This document shows, one piece after another, positions 54,941 to 63,615 of a DNA stretch of 64,000 bases (within the stretch, counting starts at the first letter, position 1; each line of letters opens with the position of its first letter). The notes under the pieces were generated by a model, which was given only the letters and a program-made list of their open reading frames with translations, was not told where the DNA came from and ran no database searches. The DNA is from Enterococcus casseliflavus NBRC 100478 (GTDB taxonomy: Bacteria > Bacillota > Bacilli > Lactobacillales > Enterococcaceae). Position numbers and translations under genes: made by a program. Location of the stretch: assembly GCF_001544095.1 (NCBI RefSeq), contig NZ_BCPT01000008.1:62001-126000 (forward strand), written 5' to 3'.

Positions 54941-56708
54941 ATTTGATGTGGATGAGGAATTAGACCAGGAATTTAGTTGGAAGGATTTCAAACGCTTGTC
55001 ACAATATGTCGTTCCTTATAAAAGAAGTATTGCGAAAGTCCTATTTACGATCATTCTGGCAAACTTAGCAGGAATGCTGGCGCCCGTGTTCACAAAGATC
55101 GCGATCGATTCATCGATTCCTGAGAAAAATGTCAACCAATTGCTGCTTCTAGGAGCTGCCTTTCTAGTGACCTTGATCGTTATCGGCGTCTGCATGCGTT
55201 ACCGTATCTACCATATCACGAATATTGGTCAAGACGTATTGAAGGATATGCGCTTTGATATTTTTGAACATCTGCAGCGACTGCCTTTTTCTTATTTTGA
55301 TACAAGGCCCCACGGCAAGATCTTGATTCGCATCGTAAACTATATCAATACACTGAGTGACCTATTGAGCAACGGCCTGATCAATTTGATCTCGGATGTT
55401 TTCAACGTCATCATCACCTTGATCTTTATGTTTGCGATCGACTTCAAATTGACCTTGTATTCCCTTGCGTTGCTGCCAATTTTGTTCATCATGGTGATGG
55501 TGATCAAGAATAACCAGCGCAAAGCCTATCAGGTGTTGAGTAATAAACAATCCAATCTAAATGCTTACATTCATGAAAGTATTGCTGGTATCAAGATTAC
55601 TCAATCCTTTGCGCGAGAAGAAGAAAATGCTGAGATCTTCCAAGAAGTCAGCAATGATTACCGAACTTCATGGATGAAAGCTGTCAAAATTCAGTTTCTG
55701 ATGTGGCCAGGGGTGCAAAACATTTCAGTCATTACGACTTGTTTGATTTATTTTGTCGGCATTCGTCAGATCGGTGTCGATGTCAGCACAGGTACTCTGA
55801 TCGCTTTTATCAGTTATATCAATAATTTCTGGAATCCAGTCATCAATATCGGGAATTTTTATAATTCTTTGATTACAGCAACAGCCTATCTTGAACGAAT
55901 TTTTGAAACGATGGATGAAGTCCCAGATATCGAAGACAAACCAGATGCAAACGTATTGCCAACGATGAAAGGGACCGTTGATTTTGAACACGTGACCTTC
56001 CGATACGAAGAAGGCAAAAACATTCTTTCTGATGTTAACTTCCACATTGAACCTGGGGAAAGTATTGCTTTGGTTGGTCCTACTGGTGCAGGGAAGACCA
56101 CGATCATCAACTTGCTGAGCCGCTTTTATGATGTCAATGAAGGCAGTGTTAAAGTGGATGGGATGGACGTTCGTGACGTGACGCTGGAATCGCTGCGCTC
56201 ACAAATGGGTGTCATGCTGCAAGATACCTTTATTTTCTCAGGAACGATCATAGAGAATATTCGCTATGGAAAATTAGATGCGACAGAAGAAGAGATCATC
56301 GAAGCAGCGAAGATCGTCCGTGCCCACGACTTTATCACGGAGTTGAAAGATGGCTATCAAACCGTCGTCGAAGAACGAGGAAGTACTTTATCTGCAGGGC
56401 AACGCCAACTGATTTCCTTTGCCCGAGCGTTGTTGGCTGATCCAAAAATTTTGATCTTAGATGAAGCGACCTCAAGTATCGATACGAAGACAGAAGAATT
56501 GCTGCAAGAAGGATTGTTGAAGCTGTTAGAAGGCAGAACCTCATTTATCATCGCTCACCGACTGTCCACGATCAAAAATTCTGATCGAATCTTTTACGTG
56601 GCAGGGGGGACAATCGCTGAATCGGGTAACCATGATCAGCTAATGGCACAAAAAGGCTTGTATCACCATTTGTATCAATCACAATACGACTTATTGCAAG
56701 CGATCTAA
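54927..56708 (+). CDS. ABC exporter subunit with canonical Walker B (BmrD/EfrD-like)
   Basis: The partner half-transporter has 593 residues: a longer N-terminus before six membrane segments, then an ATPase domain. Walker A is GPTGAGKTT (K390) and Walker B is LILDEATSSID with the catalytic Glu. Its signature is LSAGQRQ instead of LSGGQ, so it completes the degenerate site with the upstream subunit, while the regular site pairs its Walker B with the partner's LSGGQ. ATG 54927 is 8 nt after AGGAGG. Such asymmetry is established for BmrCD, LmrCD and EfrCD. Confidence 0.93.
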   Translation: MARNKFDVDEELDQEFSWKDFKRLSQYVVPYKRSIAKVLFTIILANLAGMLAPVFTKIAIDSSIPEKNVNQLLLLGAAFLVTLIVIGVCMRYRIYHITNIGQDVLKDMRFDIFEHLQRLPFSYFDTRPHGKILIRIVNYINTLSDLLSNGLINLISDVFNVIITLIFMFAIDFKLTLYSLALLPILFIMVMVIKNNQRKAYQVLSNKQSNLNAYIHESIAGIKITQSFAREEENAEIFQEVSNDYRTSWMKAVKIQFLMWPGVQNISVITTCLIYFVGIRQIGVDVSTGTLIAFISYINNFWNPVINIGNFYNSLITATAYLERIFETMDEVPDIEDKPDANVLPTMKGTVDFEHVTFRYEEGKNILSDVNFHIEPGESIALVGPTGAGKTTIINLLSRFYDVNEGSVKVDGMDVRDVTLESLRSQMGVMLQDTFIFSGTIIENIRYGKLDATEEEIIEAAKIVRAHDFITELKDGYQTVVEERGSTLSAGQRQLISFARALLADPKILILDEATSSIDTKTEELLQEGLLKLLEGRTSFIIAHRLSTIKNSDRIFYVAGGTIAESGNHDQLMAQKGLYHHLYQSQYDLLQAI

Positions 56709-56757
56709 AAGAATCCCCACAAACGATAGAAACGCATCGTTTGTGGGGATTTCTTTG
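56707..56757. terminator. Bidirectional terminator between the ABC pair and cutC
   Basis: A 16-bp perfect stem (56712-56727 / 56736-56751) with an 8-nt loop has T-rich flanks on both strands. Confidence 0.88.
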
Positions 56758-56769
56758 TGTCCTTCAAGC

Positions 56770-57411
56770 TCAATCGTTAAGGTCAACGATTCTGGTTCCA
56801 TGAACTTCTTTTACACCTAGTGTATCGGCAACTTCTTGGGCATTTTCAAAGGAAATGCCACCGCCAGGTAAAATCGTTAAACGCTCACCAGCATAGGCGA
56901 TCAATTCTTTCAGACGATCGAAATTTGCTTCGATTGGAGTGCCTGCAGCACCACCATGGGTCAAAATCCGCTGTACCCCATGCTCAGCTAACCAATCGAT
57001 CGCCTTGAATTGGCGCGCTACAGGAATCGCGTCGAATGCCATGTGAAAAGTAACCTGCAAGCCTTCTGCGGTTTCTAACAGTAGCTCCAATGCTTCTTCG
57101 TCCAACCAGCCGCTAGGAGTTAAGCAACCTAGAACAACGCCGTCTGTTCCTAATTTTTTTGCTTCGATCAAGTCGGTATGCATGATTTTCAATTCTGTAT
57201 CATTGTAAACAAAATCACCGCCCCGAGGTCGAATGATCGTCATAACGGGTATTCCTTTTTCGCCAGCATATTGCAGAACTTCTTCTTGCACGCCGGTACT
57301 TGGTGTTGTTCCGCCGACTGCTAAATTATCACAGAGTTCGATGCGCTTTGCACCTCGGGCGATTGCTAAGGGAATATTGGTATAGTTTTCTGCACAAAAT
57401 TCTTTTAACAT
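56770..57411 (-). CDS. cutC: Copper homeostasis protein CutC
   Basis: This TIM-barrel protein has 213 residues with typical blocks: EFCAENYTNIPLAIARGAKRIELCDNLAVGGTTPS, IRPRGGDFVY, GVVLGCLTPSG, FHMAFD, RILTHGGA and ILPGGGI. In Enterococcus faecalis CutC is copper-induced and affects copper tolerance, although its biochemical activity is unclear. GGAGG precedes the ATG. It is monocistronic. Confidence 0.95.
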   Translation of the reverse strand: MLKEFCAENYTNIPLAIARGAKRIELCDNLAVGGTTPSTGVQEEVLQYAGEKGIPVMTIIRPRGGDFVYNDTELKIMHTDLIEAKKLGTDGVVLGCLTPSGWLDEEALELLLETAEGLQVTFHMAFDAIPVARQFKAIDWLAEHGVQRILTHGGAAGTPIEANFDRLKELIAYAGERLTILPGGGISFENAQEVADTLGVKEVHGTRIVDLND

Positions 57412-57513
57412 GATTTACCTCCATTTGATGGGTGTTCAATTGATTTGTTATTCTATCCACTAGCATTCTACCACAAGAATATGCTAAAGTAGAGCAGAGA
57501 TGAGGGAAGTTGA

Positions 57514-58356
57514 ATGTTAAAAAAAATCGATCGCGGGCGCCTATTTTTAAACGCCCATTATCACTTGTTTGAATGTCCATTGTGCCGCCAAGCATTTTTC
57601 CCGACCGAAAATGGCTTGGTTTGTCCAAATCGTCATCGATTTGACTTATCAAAGAAAGGCACACTTTTCTTTTTGGATCATCAAGTCAAAGCAGATTATG
57701 ATCAAGCACTGTTTTTGCCGCGTCAACGAATGATCGCTAGCGGCATGTATGCACCAGTCCTTGAGACCATCAAAGCAGCTTTGGGAGATGCTAAGCATCT
57801 TTTAGATGTTGGCTGCGGGGAAGGCAGTTTTCTGGCTCAGCTGGTCAATGAAAAGACTCAGGCGGCTGTCGGCTTTGATATTGCCAAGGACGGAGTCTAT
57901 CTAGCAACCAATCAAAACGTACCAGCTTTTTGGTGTGTGGCGGATCTGACCAACCTGCCGTTTGCTGAAGCGAGCTTTGATACGATTTTCAATCTATTTT
58001 CGCCGTCAAATTATGGGGAGTTTAACCGCATTCTAAGAAAAGGCGGACAGCTGATCAAAGTGGTTCCTGCGGCGGACTATTTAAAAGAGCTACGAGCCGC
58101 TTTTTATCCTGATAACGAAACAAAACAGCAGTATTCGAATGAACGGGTCGTTAGCAAATTTTTTGAACACTATCCCAACGCATCCCGTCAAAGAGTGACG
58201 CATGTTTTTGCGATCCCTGAAGAAAATCGTCAAGATTTACTTGCCATGTCCCCGTTAGAGTGGGGGGCTTCGGAGGAACGCAAAGAAAAGCTGCGACAAA
58301 CCCCTTTGACACAGATTACGGTTGATGTTGAGGTGTTGATTGCGAAAATTTCCTGA
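57514..58356 (+). CDS. rlmA: 23S rRNA (guanine-N1)-methyltransferase, RlmA family
   Basis: RlmA methylates a guanine in hairpin 35 of 23S rRNA; the Gram-positive type (RlmA-II/TlrB-like) acts on G748. The 280-residue protein has an N-terminal zinc finger (C21, C24, C37, H41) and a Rossmann methyltransferase domain with motif I LLDVGCGEGSFLAQL. The FNLFSPSNYGEFNRIL stretch is family-typical. ATG 57514 has GAGGGAAG upstream. The next element is a promoter for a small RNA. Confidence 0.92.
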   Translation: MLKKIDRGRLFLNAHYHLFECPLCRQAFFPTENGLVCPNRHRFDLSKKGTLFFLDHQVKADYDQALFLPRQRMIASGMYAPVLETIKAALGDAKHLLDVGCGEGSFLAQLVNEKTQAAVGFDIAKDGVYLATNQNVPAFWCVADLTNLPFAEASFDTIFNLFSPSNYGEFNRILRKGGQLIKVVPAADYLKELRAAFYPDNETKQQYSNERVVSKFFEHYPNASRQRVTHVFAIPEENRQDLLAMSPLEWGASEERKEKLRQTPLTQITVDVEVLIAKIS

Positions 58357-58386
58357 AAATATTTTGAACTTTTTTGTTATTTACTC

Positions 58387-58415
58387 TTGCAATCATGCCA
58401 TGGGAGTGATATATT
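58387..58415 (+). promoter_or_regulatory. Promoter of the three-hairpin RNA
   Basis: TTGCAA (58387-58392), 17 bp, TATATT (58410-58415) with an extended TG-A. It lies 31 bp after the rlmA stop and 294 bp before trmL. Confidence 0.78.
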
Positions 58416-58421
58416 GTTCTC

Positions 58422-58534
58422 AAGTCATTTTTCATTGGTTTTTATCAGGTTCCTGTTCTGATAAAAGTTAGTGAAAAGAGCTTCACTAACGTAACGACTC
58501 GCAGTGATCGACACCGAGTTGGTACGTTTTTTTT
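58422..58534 (+). ncRNA. Candidate small RNA with three abutting hairpins
   Basis: From a predicted start near 58422 the RNA would be about 113 nt. Hairpin 1: TTTTATCAG/CTGATAAAA (58440-58448 / 58458-58466). Hairpin 2: GTTAGTGAA/TTCACTAAC (58467-58475 / 58482-58490). Hairpin 3, the terminator: 58491-58501 / 58515-58525, 11 bp with one mismatch and one G-U, then eight T. The three stems follow each other with no spacer base. A good promoter, no open reading frame and a proper terminator support a free-standing RNA. I recognise no known family; it could also be a trmL leader attenuator. Confidence 0.65.
58491..58534 (+). terminator. Terminator of the three-hairpin RNA
   Basis: An 11-bp stem (58491-58501 / 58515-58525) with a 13-nt loop is followed by G and T8 (58527-58534). 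Confidence 0.85.
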
Positions 58535-58571
58535 ATGCCCAAAAAAGCGCCCAAAAAATGTTGTTTCTAGA

Positions 58572-58600
58572 AAAACAAGCGTGCCAAAATATGGTACTAT
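58572..58600 (+). promoter_or_regulatory. Candidate trmL promoter
   Basis: TACTAT (58595-58600) with TG-G upstream is an extended -10; the -35 is poor. It would give a leader of about 100 nt. Confidence 0.5.
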
Positions 58601-58673
58601 AGAAGTTATTGAAGTAGTTACTGAGCATGCAATGGAAAACGTAACGTTTAACGACACAAATCAATGCGAGAAC

Positions 58674-58693
58674 CGATCGGCAGTAACCGATCG
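58674..58693 (+). other. Hairpin immediately before the trmL ribosome binding site
   Basis: A perfect 7-bp stem CGATCGG/CCGATCG with a 6-nt loop ends one base before AAAGGAG (58694-58700). It may modulate translation initiation. Confidence 0.5.
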
Positions 58694-58709
58694 AAAGGAG
58701 TTTTTATCT

Positions 58710-59213
58710 ATGAATCACATCGTTCTTTTTGAACCTCAGATCCCAGCCAATACGGGGAATATTGCACGGACGTGTGCAGCAACAAATACTCATTTACACT
58801 TAATCGAGCCTTTAGGCTTTTCAACGGATGACAAGCAATTGAAGCGTGCTGGGCTTGATTATTGGCATGATGTCAATATTACCTATCATAAAGATTTAGC
58901 TGCTTTTATGGACTTTTTAGGAGCGCGTCCGTTGTACCTGATCTCGAAATTTGCCAATCGAGTGTATTCTGATGTCGATTACACCGCAGATGACGATCAG
59001 TTCTTCATTTTTGGGAAAGAAACGACGGGGCTTCCAGAAAGCTTTATGCGAGAGCATGCCGAAAAATGCTTGCGGATTCCGATGAATGATGAGCACGTTC
59101 GTTCCCTTAATCTTTCAAATACGGCGGCCTTGATCATTTATGAAGTTTTGCGGCAGCAAGGCTTCCCAGAGTTGGAATTGACGCATCATTACGAGAACGA
59201 CAAATTAGACTAA
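58710..59213 (+). CDS. trmL: tRNA (cytidine(34)-2'-O)-methyltransferase
   Basis: This SPOUT-family enzyme 2'-O-methylates the wobble base of leucine tRNAs. The 167-residue protein has the SPOUT knot motifs [27 protein letters not shown] and [30 protein letters not shown] 58710 is 9 nt after AAAGGAG; the frame is open back to 58581 but lacks a ribosome binding site there. It is probably cotranscribed with the phosphatase gene 17 bp downstream. Confidence 0.95.
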   Translation: MNHIVLFEPQIPANTGNIARTCAATNTHLHLIEPLGFSTDDKQLKRAGLDYWHDVNITYHKDLAAFMDFLGARPLYLISKFANRVYSDVDYTADDDQFFIFGKETTGLPESFMREHAEKCLRIPMNDEHVRSLNLSNTAALIIYEVLRQQGFPELELTHHYENDKLD

Positions 59214-59230
59214 GAAGCGAGGCTTTTTCG

Positions 59231-59884
59231 ATGCAATTATACTTTACCCGTCACGGAAAAACAGAGTGGAACCAAGCACGCCGCTTTCAAGGAATGCTGG
59301 GGGATTCGCCGTTATTGCCAGAAAGTTATGACGAGATCAAATTACTCGGTGATTATCTGGCAGCTATTCCTTTTGAGAAGATTTACTCAAGTACATCTTT
59401 GCGAGCAAAAGTGACTGCCCAAGAGATCCAAGCAAGACTCCAACACCCTGTTGAAATCATTTATAATGAGAACCTGCGAGAAATCGGACTCGGTGAATTG
59501 GAAGGTCGGTCCATCGATGAAATGCATGAGAAGTATCCCCAACAACTGAATGATTTGCGTAATCACTTGGATAGATACGATCCCAGTGCCTTTAAAGGTG
59601 AGCCGATCCAAAAAACATTGAGCCGAATCGAGACCGTCGTCATGGATGCGGTGATGCAGCATGAAGGCCCATTATTGTTCGTCGGTCATGGAGCATCCTT
59701 TACGGCTGCTATACAGTGGCTTGCAGGCAAACCATTAGCCGAATTAAGAGAGCAAGGTGGATTAGTCAATAACAGCGTTAGCTTATTAGAGACGAATGAA
59801 CAAAAAGTATTGCCTTTTAAACTAAAACTTTGGAATGAAGCAAGCTTTTTAAGCAATCAGGCAGGATTAGACGCTTTATTGTAA
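59231..59884 (+). CDS. Histidine phosphatase family protein (phosphoglycerate mutase-like)
   Basis: The 217-residue protein has the RHG motif at R7-H8-G9 (YFTRHGKTEWN), a second catalytic His in LLFVGHGASF, and the acidic LREIGLGELEGRS stretch. Such proteins are phosphatases or cofactor-dependent mutases (GpmB/CobC-like). The true substrate cannot be inferred. It lies in a trmL-phosphatase-recD2 run with gaps of 17 and 20 bp. Confidence 0.9.
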   Translation: MQLYFTRHGKTEWNQARRFQGMLGDSPLLPESYDEIKLLGDYLAAIPFEKIYSSTSLRAKVTAQEIQARLQHPVEIIYNENLREIGLGELEGRSIDEMHEKYPQQLNDLRNHLDRYDPSAFKGEPIQKTLSRIETVVMDAVMQHEGPLLFVGHGASFTAAIQWLAGKPLAELREQGGLVNNSVSLLETNEQKVLPFKLKLWNEASFLSNQAGLDALL

Positions 59885-59904
59885 ACCATGAAAGGAGCGG
59901 CACC

Positions 59905-62559
59905 ATGATTCCAGAAAGAACGTTTTTTGTCGGCCATGTTGCCGCCATCTTTTTCCAGAATCCCAGCAATTTTTATAAAGTACTATTAGTTAAAGTCACT
60001 GAGAATAATGCCGACTACAAAGACTCGGAGATCGTCGTTACTGGTAGTTTCGGCGAAATCCAAGAAGAGGAAAAGTATCGGTTTTTTGGTGAGCTGGTCA
60101 ATCATCCCAAGTATGGCGTCCAGTTGAAGGCCGAAAGCTACCAACAAGAACAACCAACCTCTGAACAAGGGTTGATCGCCTATCTTTCTGGAGAAAAATT
60201 TCCTGGGATCGGCAAGAAGACCGCTGAAAAAATCGTTGATCTTTTAGGAGAAGAAGCGATCGACCGGATGCTGGAAGAACCAACATTGTTGGAGCAGATT
60301 CCAGGATTGAATGAAAGTAAGCAAAAAATGATTTTAGATACCGTTCGGCAAAACCATGGGATGGATCAAGTGATCGTTGGCTTGAGCCGTTATGGTTTTG
60401 GTAGTCAGCTTTCTTTTGCAATCTACCAAGCCTACAAAAATGAAGCATTAGCAATTATCGAAGAAAATCCTTATCAGCTGGTGGAAGACATTGAAGGCAT
60501 TGGCTTTAAACGTGCAGATGGCATCGCTGAGCAACTAGGGATCGAAGCATCGTCACCGCAACGGTTTCGAGCGGCGGTCTTGCATCAGATCTTTGCCCAG
60601 TCCTTGCAGACGGGTAATACCTTTATCCACGCCCAGGACTTGTTAGAGCAGACACTGCGTTTATTAGAGACGAGTCGACCTATTGAGATCGCGCCAGACG
60701 ACCTGGCATCAACGATCATTCAATTAGTGGAAGAAGGAAAAATCCAGCAAGAAGAAACTCGTTTATATGAAAACAGTTTGTACTTTTCTGAGTGGGGAAT
60801 CGCTAGTTCCATCGAACGCTTGCTTTCTCGCAAAAAAGAGATCGTGTATCCTGAGAAAACAATCAGCAAAACGCTGCGAAAAATTGAGAAGCATTTAGGA
60901 ATCACCTATGGGTCTTCGCAAGAAGAAGCAATCAAAGAAGCCATTCGTTCGCCATTGTTTATTTTGACAGGAGGACCTGGTACTGGGAAAACGACGGTGA
61001 TCAATGGGATCGTACAATTGTTTGCTGAGTTGAACGATTTGGACTTAGAGCCATCAAAATACAGCGACGAAACCTTTCCGATTCTCTTGGCAGCACCGAC
61101 TGGTCGAGCCGCCAAACGAATGAACGAAACGACTGGCTTGCCAAGTGGTACGATCCATCGTTTGTTAGGCTTGAACGGACGTGAAAAAGCGCCATCGATC
61201 AGTCCAAAAGAATTAGAAGGCGGCTTACTGATCGTCGATGAGATGTCTATGGTGGATACATGGCTGGCGAATACCCTCTTTAAGTCGATTCCTACGAACA
61301 TGCAAGTGATTTTTGTGGGGGATAAAGATCAGCTTCCTTCTGTGGGGCCAGGACAAGTTCTTCATGACTTGCTAGCGATCGATGCGATCCCGAAACAAGA
61401 ATTGACGGAGATCTACCGCCAAGGCGATGGGTCAAGTATTATTCCACTCGCCCATGCCATAAAAAACGGGCAGCTGCCTGCAGATTTTACACAAAACCAA
61501 AAAGATCGTTCTTTCTTTGCGTGTGATGCTTACAAAATCGAACCGTTGATCGCTCAGATCGTGAAACGGGCAAAAGACAAAGGCTACACGCCGCAAGATA
61601 TTCAAGTGTTGGCACCGATGTATCGTGGGGCAGCCGGGATCGATGCCCTTAATAAAATGATGCAAGAGATCTTTAACCCCAATGATGGGACCAAAAAAGA
61701 GGTGACCTTCAATGATACGGTGTATCGTATCGGAGATAAGGTCTTGCAGTTGGTAAACTCTCCTGAAGATAACGTGTTTAATGGCGATATGGGCCAAATC
61801 GTTGGGATCACTCTAGCCAAACAGTCGGAAGACAAGGTCGACGAGCTGGTCATTCAATTTGATGCCAACGAAGTGACCTATAAGCGGAATGAATGGAACA
61901 AGATCACGTTATCCTACTGTTGTTCGATCCATAAATCTCAAGGCAGTGAATTTCAAATGGTTATTTTGCCGATGGTTCATCAATACCAACGCATGCTGCA
62001 GCGCAATTTGCTATATACTGCTGTGACCCGTAGCAAAGAGATGCTGATTTTACTTGGTGAACCACAAGCGTACCAAACTTGTGTCAACCACGAATCTGCG
62101 ACTCGTTTAACGACGCTGAAAGAACGCATCAATGGCACAGAAAAAATGACGCCGTTACAACGAGCAAAATTGGCCCAATTTGAAGAAGCGGATGATCCAT
62201 TTTATGAGGATTCCTCTGTTGACACGAAAGTAAAAACGTCTTCGACGAAGATAAAGGAGCAATCCAGCACTGAAGTTAGTGCTAACAAGCAAGCGGTAGA
62301 AAAGACCTCAGATAGTGGGCTTGATTTGTTTGCTTTTGCCGAGACGGAACCGTCAGCATCAAATCAGACAGAAATGGCAAAGCCTCTTTCAGGGGATAAG
62401 GTTCTAAGTGAAGGGACTACGGTGGAAGAAGCACTCATCGAAGAAACGCCAAACGATGGTGTATTGACCTTAACGATGGTCAAAAAGCATTTAGTGGATC
62501 CAATGATTGGCATGAAGGATTGTTCTCCATACGACTTTATGCCCGCAAAAAATGGTTGA
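59905..62559 (+). CDS. recD2: ATP-dependent DNA helicase RecD2
   Basis: This 5'-3' superfamily 1B helicase of bacteria without RecBCD has 884 residues. An N-terminal OB-like region is followed by tandem helix-hairpin-helix motifs (FPGIGKKTAEKIVDLLG; IEGIGFKRADGIAEQLG). Walker A is FILTGGPGTGKTT (K362), motif II is LLIVDEMSMVD, and the UvrD-like C-domain has LSYCCSIHKSQGSEF and TAVTRSKEMLIL. After about residue 745 there is a Ser/Thr/Glu-rich, probably disordered tail ending SPYDFMPAKNG. ATG 59905 follows AAAGGAG. Confidence 0.96.
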   Translation: MIPERTFFVGHVAAIFFQNPSNFYKVLLVKVTENNADYKDSEIVVTGSFGEIQEEEKYRFFGELVNHPKYGVQLKAESYQQEQPTSEQGLIAYLSGEKFPGIGKKTAEKIVDLLGEEAIDRMLEEPTLLEQIPGLNESKQKMILDTVRQNHGMDQVIVGLSRYGFGSQLSFAIYQAYKNEALAIIEENPYQLVEDIEGIGFKRADGIAEQLGIEASSPQRFRAAVLHQIFAQSLQTGNTFIHAQDLLEQTLRLLETSRPIEIAPDDLASTIIQLVEEGKIQQEETRLYENSLYFSEWGIASSIERLLSRKKEIVYPEKTISKTLRKIEKHLGITYGSSQEEAIKEAIRSPLFILTGGPGTGKTTVINGIVQLFAELNDLDLEPSKYSDETFPILLAAPTGRAAKRMNETTGLPSGTIHRLLGLNGREKAPSISPKELEGGLLIVDEMSMVDTWLANTLFKSIPTNMQVIFVGDKDQLPSVGPGQVLHDLLAIDAIPKQELTEIYRQGDGSSIIPLAHAIKNGQLPADFTQNQKDRSFFACDAYKIEPLIAQIVKRAKDKGYTPQDIQVLAPMYRGAAGIDALNKMMQEIFNPNDGTKKEVTFNDTVYRIGDKVLQLVNSPEDNVFNGDMGQIVGITLAKQSEDKVDELVIQFDANEVTYKRNEWNKITLSYCCSIHKSQGSEFQMVILPMVHQYQRMLQRNLLYTAVTRSKEMLILLGEPQAYQTCVNHESATRLTTLKERINGTEKMTPLQRAKLAQFEEADDPFYEDSSVDTKVKTSSTKIKEQSSTEVSANKQAVEKTSDSGLDLFAFAETEPSASNQTEMAKPLSGDKVLSEGTTVEEALIEETPNDGVLTLTMVKKHLVDPMIGMKDCSPYDFMPAKNG

Positions 62560-62660
62560 TTCAAAGATGAGAAAATACTAAAAAAGGGTCGTTAGTGAGC
62601 GCTTTCTTTTGGTTTTTTAGCTTCTTATGCTAAGCTAAAATCAAAAGGAGGCGTTACGTT

Positions 62661-62888
62661 ATGGCGAAAGAAACCGAAGATAAATTAGCAAAATTAGCAA
62701 AAGAATCTGGCAACGACTTTAAAAAATTAGATGAGATGGAAAAAGAATTCAAATTGGATGAAAGTCCTGAGTCAGAACGAGGCGATCGGGAAGAATCAGG
62801 GTTAGAAAAAACGTTAGATAAGGCGCCGATTTTTCCGCCTAACACACCGAATAACCCAACGAATCCTGGCAGTCCTGGAAATCCATAG
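62661..62888 (+). CDS. Small acidic protein with Pro/Asn-rich tail, 75 residues
   Basis: I do not recognise this protein. It starts MAKETEDKLAKLAKESGNDFKKLDEMEKEF (amphipathic helix), continues with an acidic Glu/Arg/Ser stretch and ends in PPNTPNNPTNPGSPGNP. There is no signal peptide, Cys or Trp. ATG 62661 is 10 nt after AGGAGG, and a TATGCT -10 (62626-62631) lies upstream, so expression is likely. A strong terminator follows. Confidence 0.7.
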   Translation: MAKETEDKLAKLAKESGNDFKKLDEMEKEFKLDESPESERGDREESGLEKTLDKAPIFPPNTPNNPTNPGSPGNP

Positions 62889-62935
62889 CTTGTCCACAAA
62901 AATACTATGACAGTCGGATAATCGAGTAGAAAACA

Positions 62936-62977
62936 AAAAGCCTGAAGAATGCAGCTTCGCATTCTTCAGGCTTTTTT
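62936..62977. terminator. Bidirectional terminator between the small acidic gene and the response regulator
   Basis: A 17-bp perfect stem (62936-62952 / 62959-62975) with a 6-nt loop has A and T tracts on either side. Confidence 0.93.
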
Positions 62978-62991
62978 GCAATCGATGAGGT

Positions 62992-63615
62992 TTACTTTAA
63001 ATGCTGATAATAATAGATCGCTAATTGCGTGCGATCCCGCAACTCCAGCTTTTCTAGTAATTGACTGATGTAATTACGAATGGTTCCATCACTCAAATAC
63101 AAGGCATCAGCGATTTCTTTATTATTTTTACCCGCTGCTACTTCTTTGATGATCGCAAGTTCACGTTCGCTAAAAGATGCTTGATTATCTATCGCTGGTT
63201 GGTTCTTCATCATTTGCGTGAAGGTCTCGACGATCTCATTCCCAAACACGACTTGCCCATTGTATGCGGCTTTGACAGAAGGGATGATCGCTTGCAGGTT
63301 CTGTTTGATCAAATATCCTTTGACACCGATAGAAAAGGCTTCACGAATGTATTCTTGATCTTTGAAGGTGGTCAAAAGCAAGAGGATCGCTTGGGGAAAT
63401 TTAGCCAGTATTTCTTTGGCAGCAGCGATCCCAGTTTGTTCCGGCATACGGATGTCGGTCAACAAAACGTCAGGACGATGGGCTTCGTAAAGAGCAATGG
63501 CGTCTTTGGCACAATGACCGATATCCAACACCTGAATCTCTTCTGTGCTTTCAAGAATGGTTTGTAACGAGGTCGTCACGAACGGGTCATCATCAATAAT
63601 GACTACAGTAATCAT
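62992..63615 (-). CDS. NarL/LuxR-family response regulator
   Basis: The 207-residue protein has a receiver domain with acidic pocket D8-D9-D10 (IIDDDP) and phosphoacceptor D54 (LLTDIRMP), the switch Thr region (LLLTTFKDQEY) and the Lys in GYLIKQ. Its C-terminal LuxR helix-turn-helix (SERELAIIKEVAAGKNNKEIADALYLSDGTIRNYISQLLEKL) is typical. Its start overlaps the kinase gene by 4 nt. It resembles DesR/LiaR-type regulators of envelope stress, but the stimulus is unknown. Confidence 0.94.
   Translation of the reverse strand: MITVVIIDDDPFVTTSLQTILESTEEIQVLDIGHCAKDAIALYEAHRPDVLLTDIRMPEQTGIAAAKEILAKFPQAILLLLTTFKDQEYIREAFSIGVKGYLIKQNLQAIIPSVKAAYNGQVVFGNEIVETFTQMMKNQPAIDNQASFSERELAIIKEVAAGKNNKEIADALYLSDGTIRNYISQLLEKLELRDRTQLAIYYYQHLK

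Noticed and set aside
58500-58534. Resemblance of the last hairpin (CACCGAGTTGGTAC) to the 3' end of a Cas9 tracrRNA
   Set aside because: No repeat/anti-repeat, CRISPR array or cas gene is present, and the best fold pairs this stretch as an ordinary terminator with 58491-58501.
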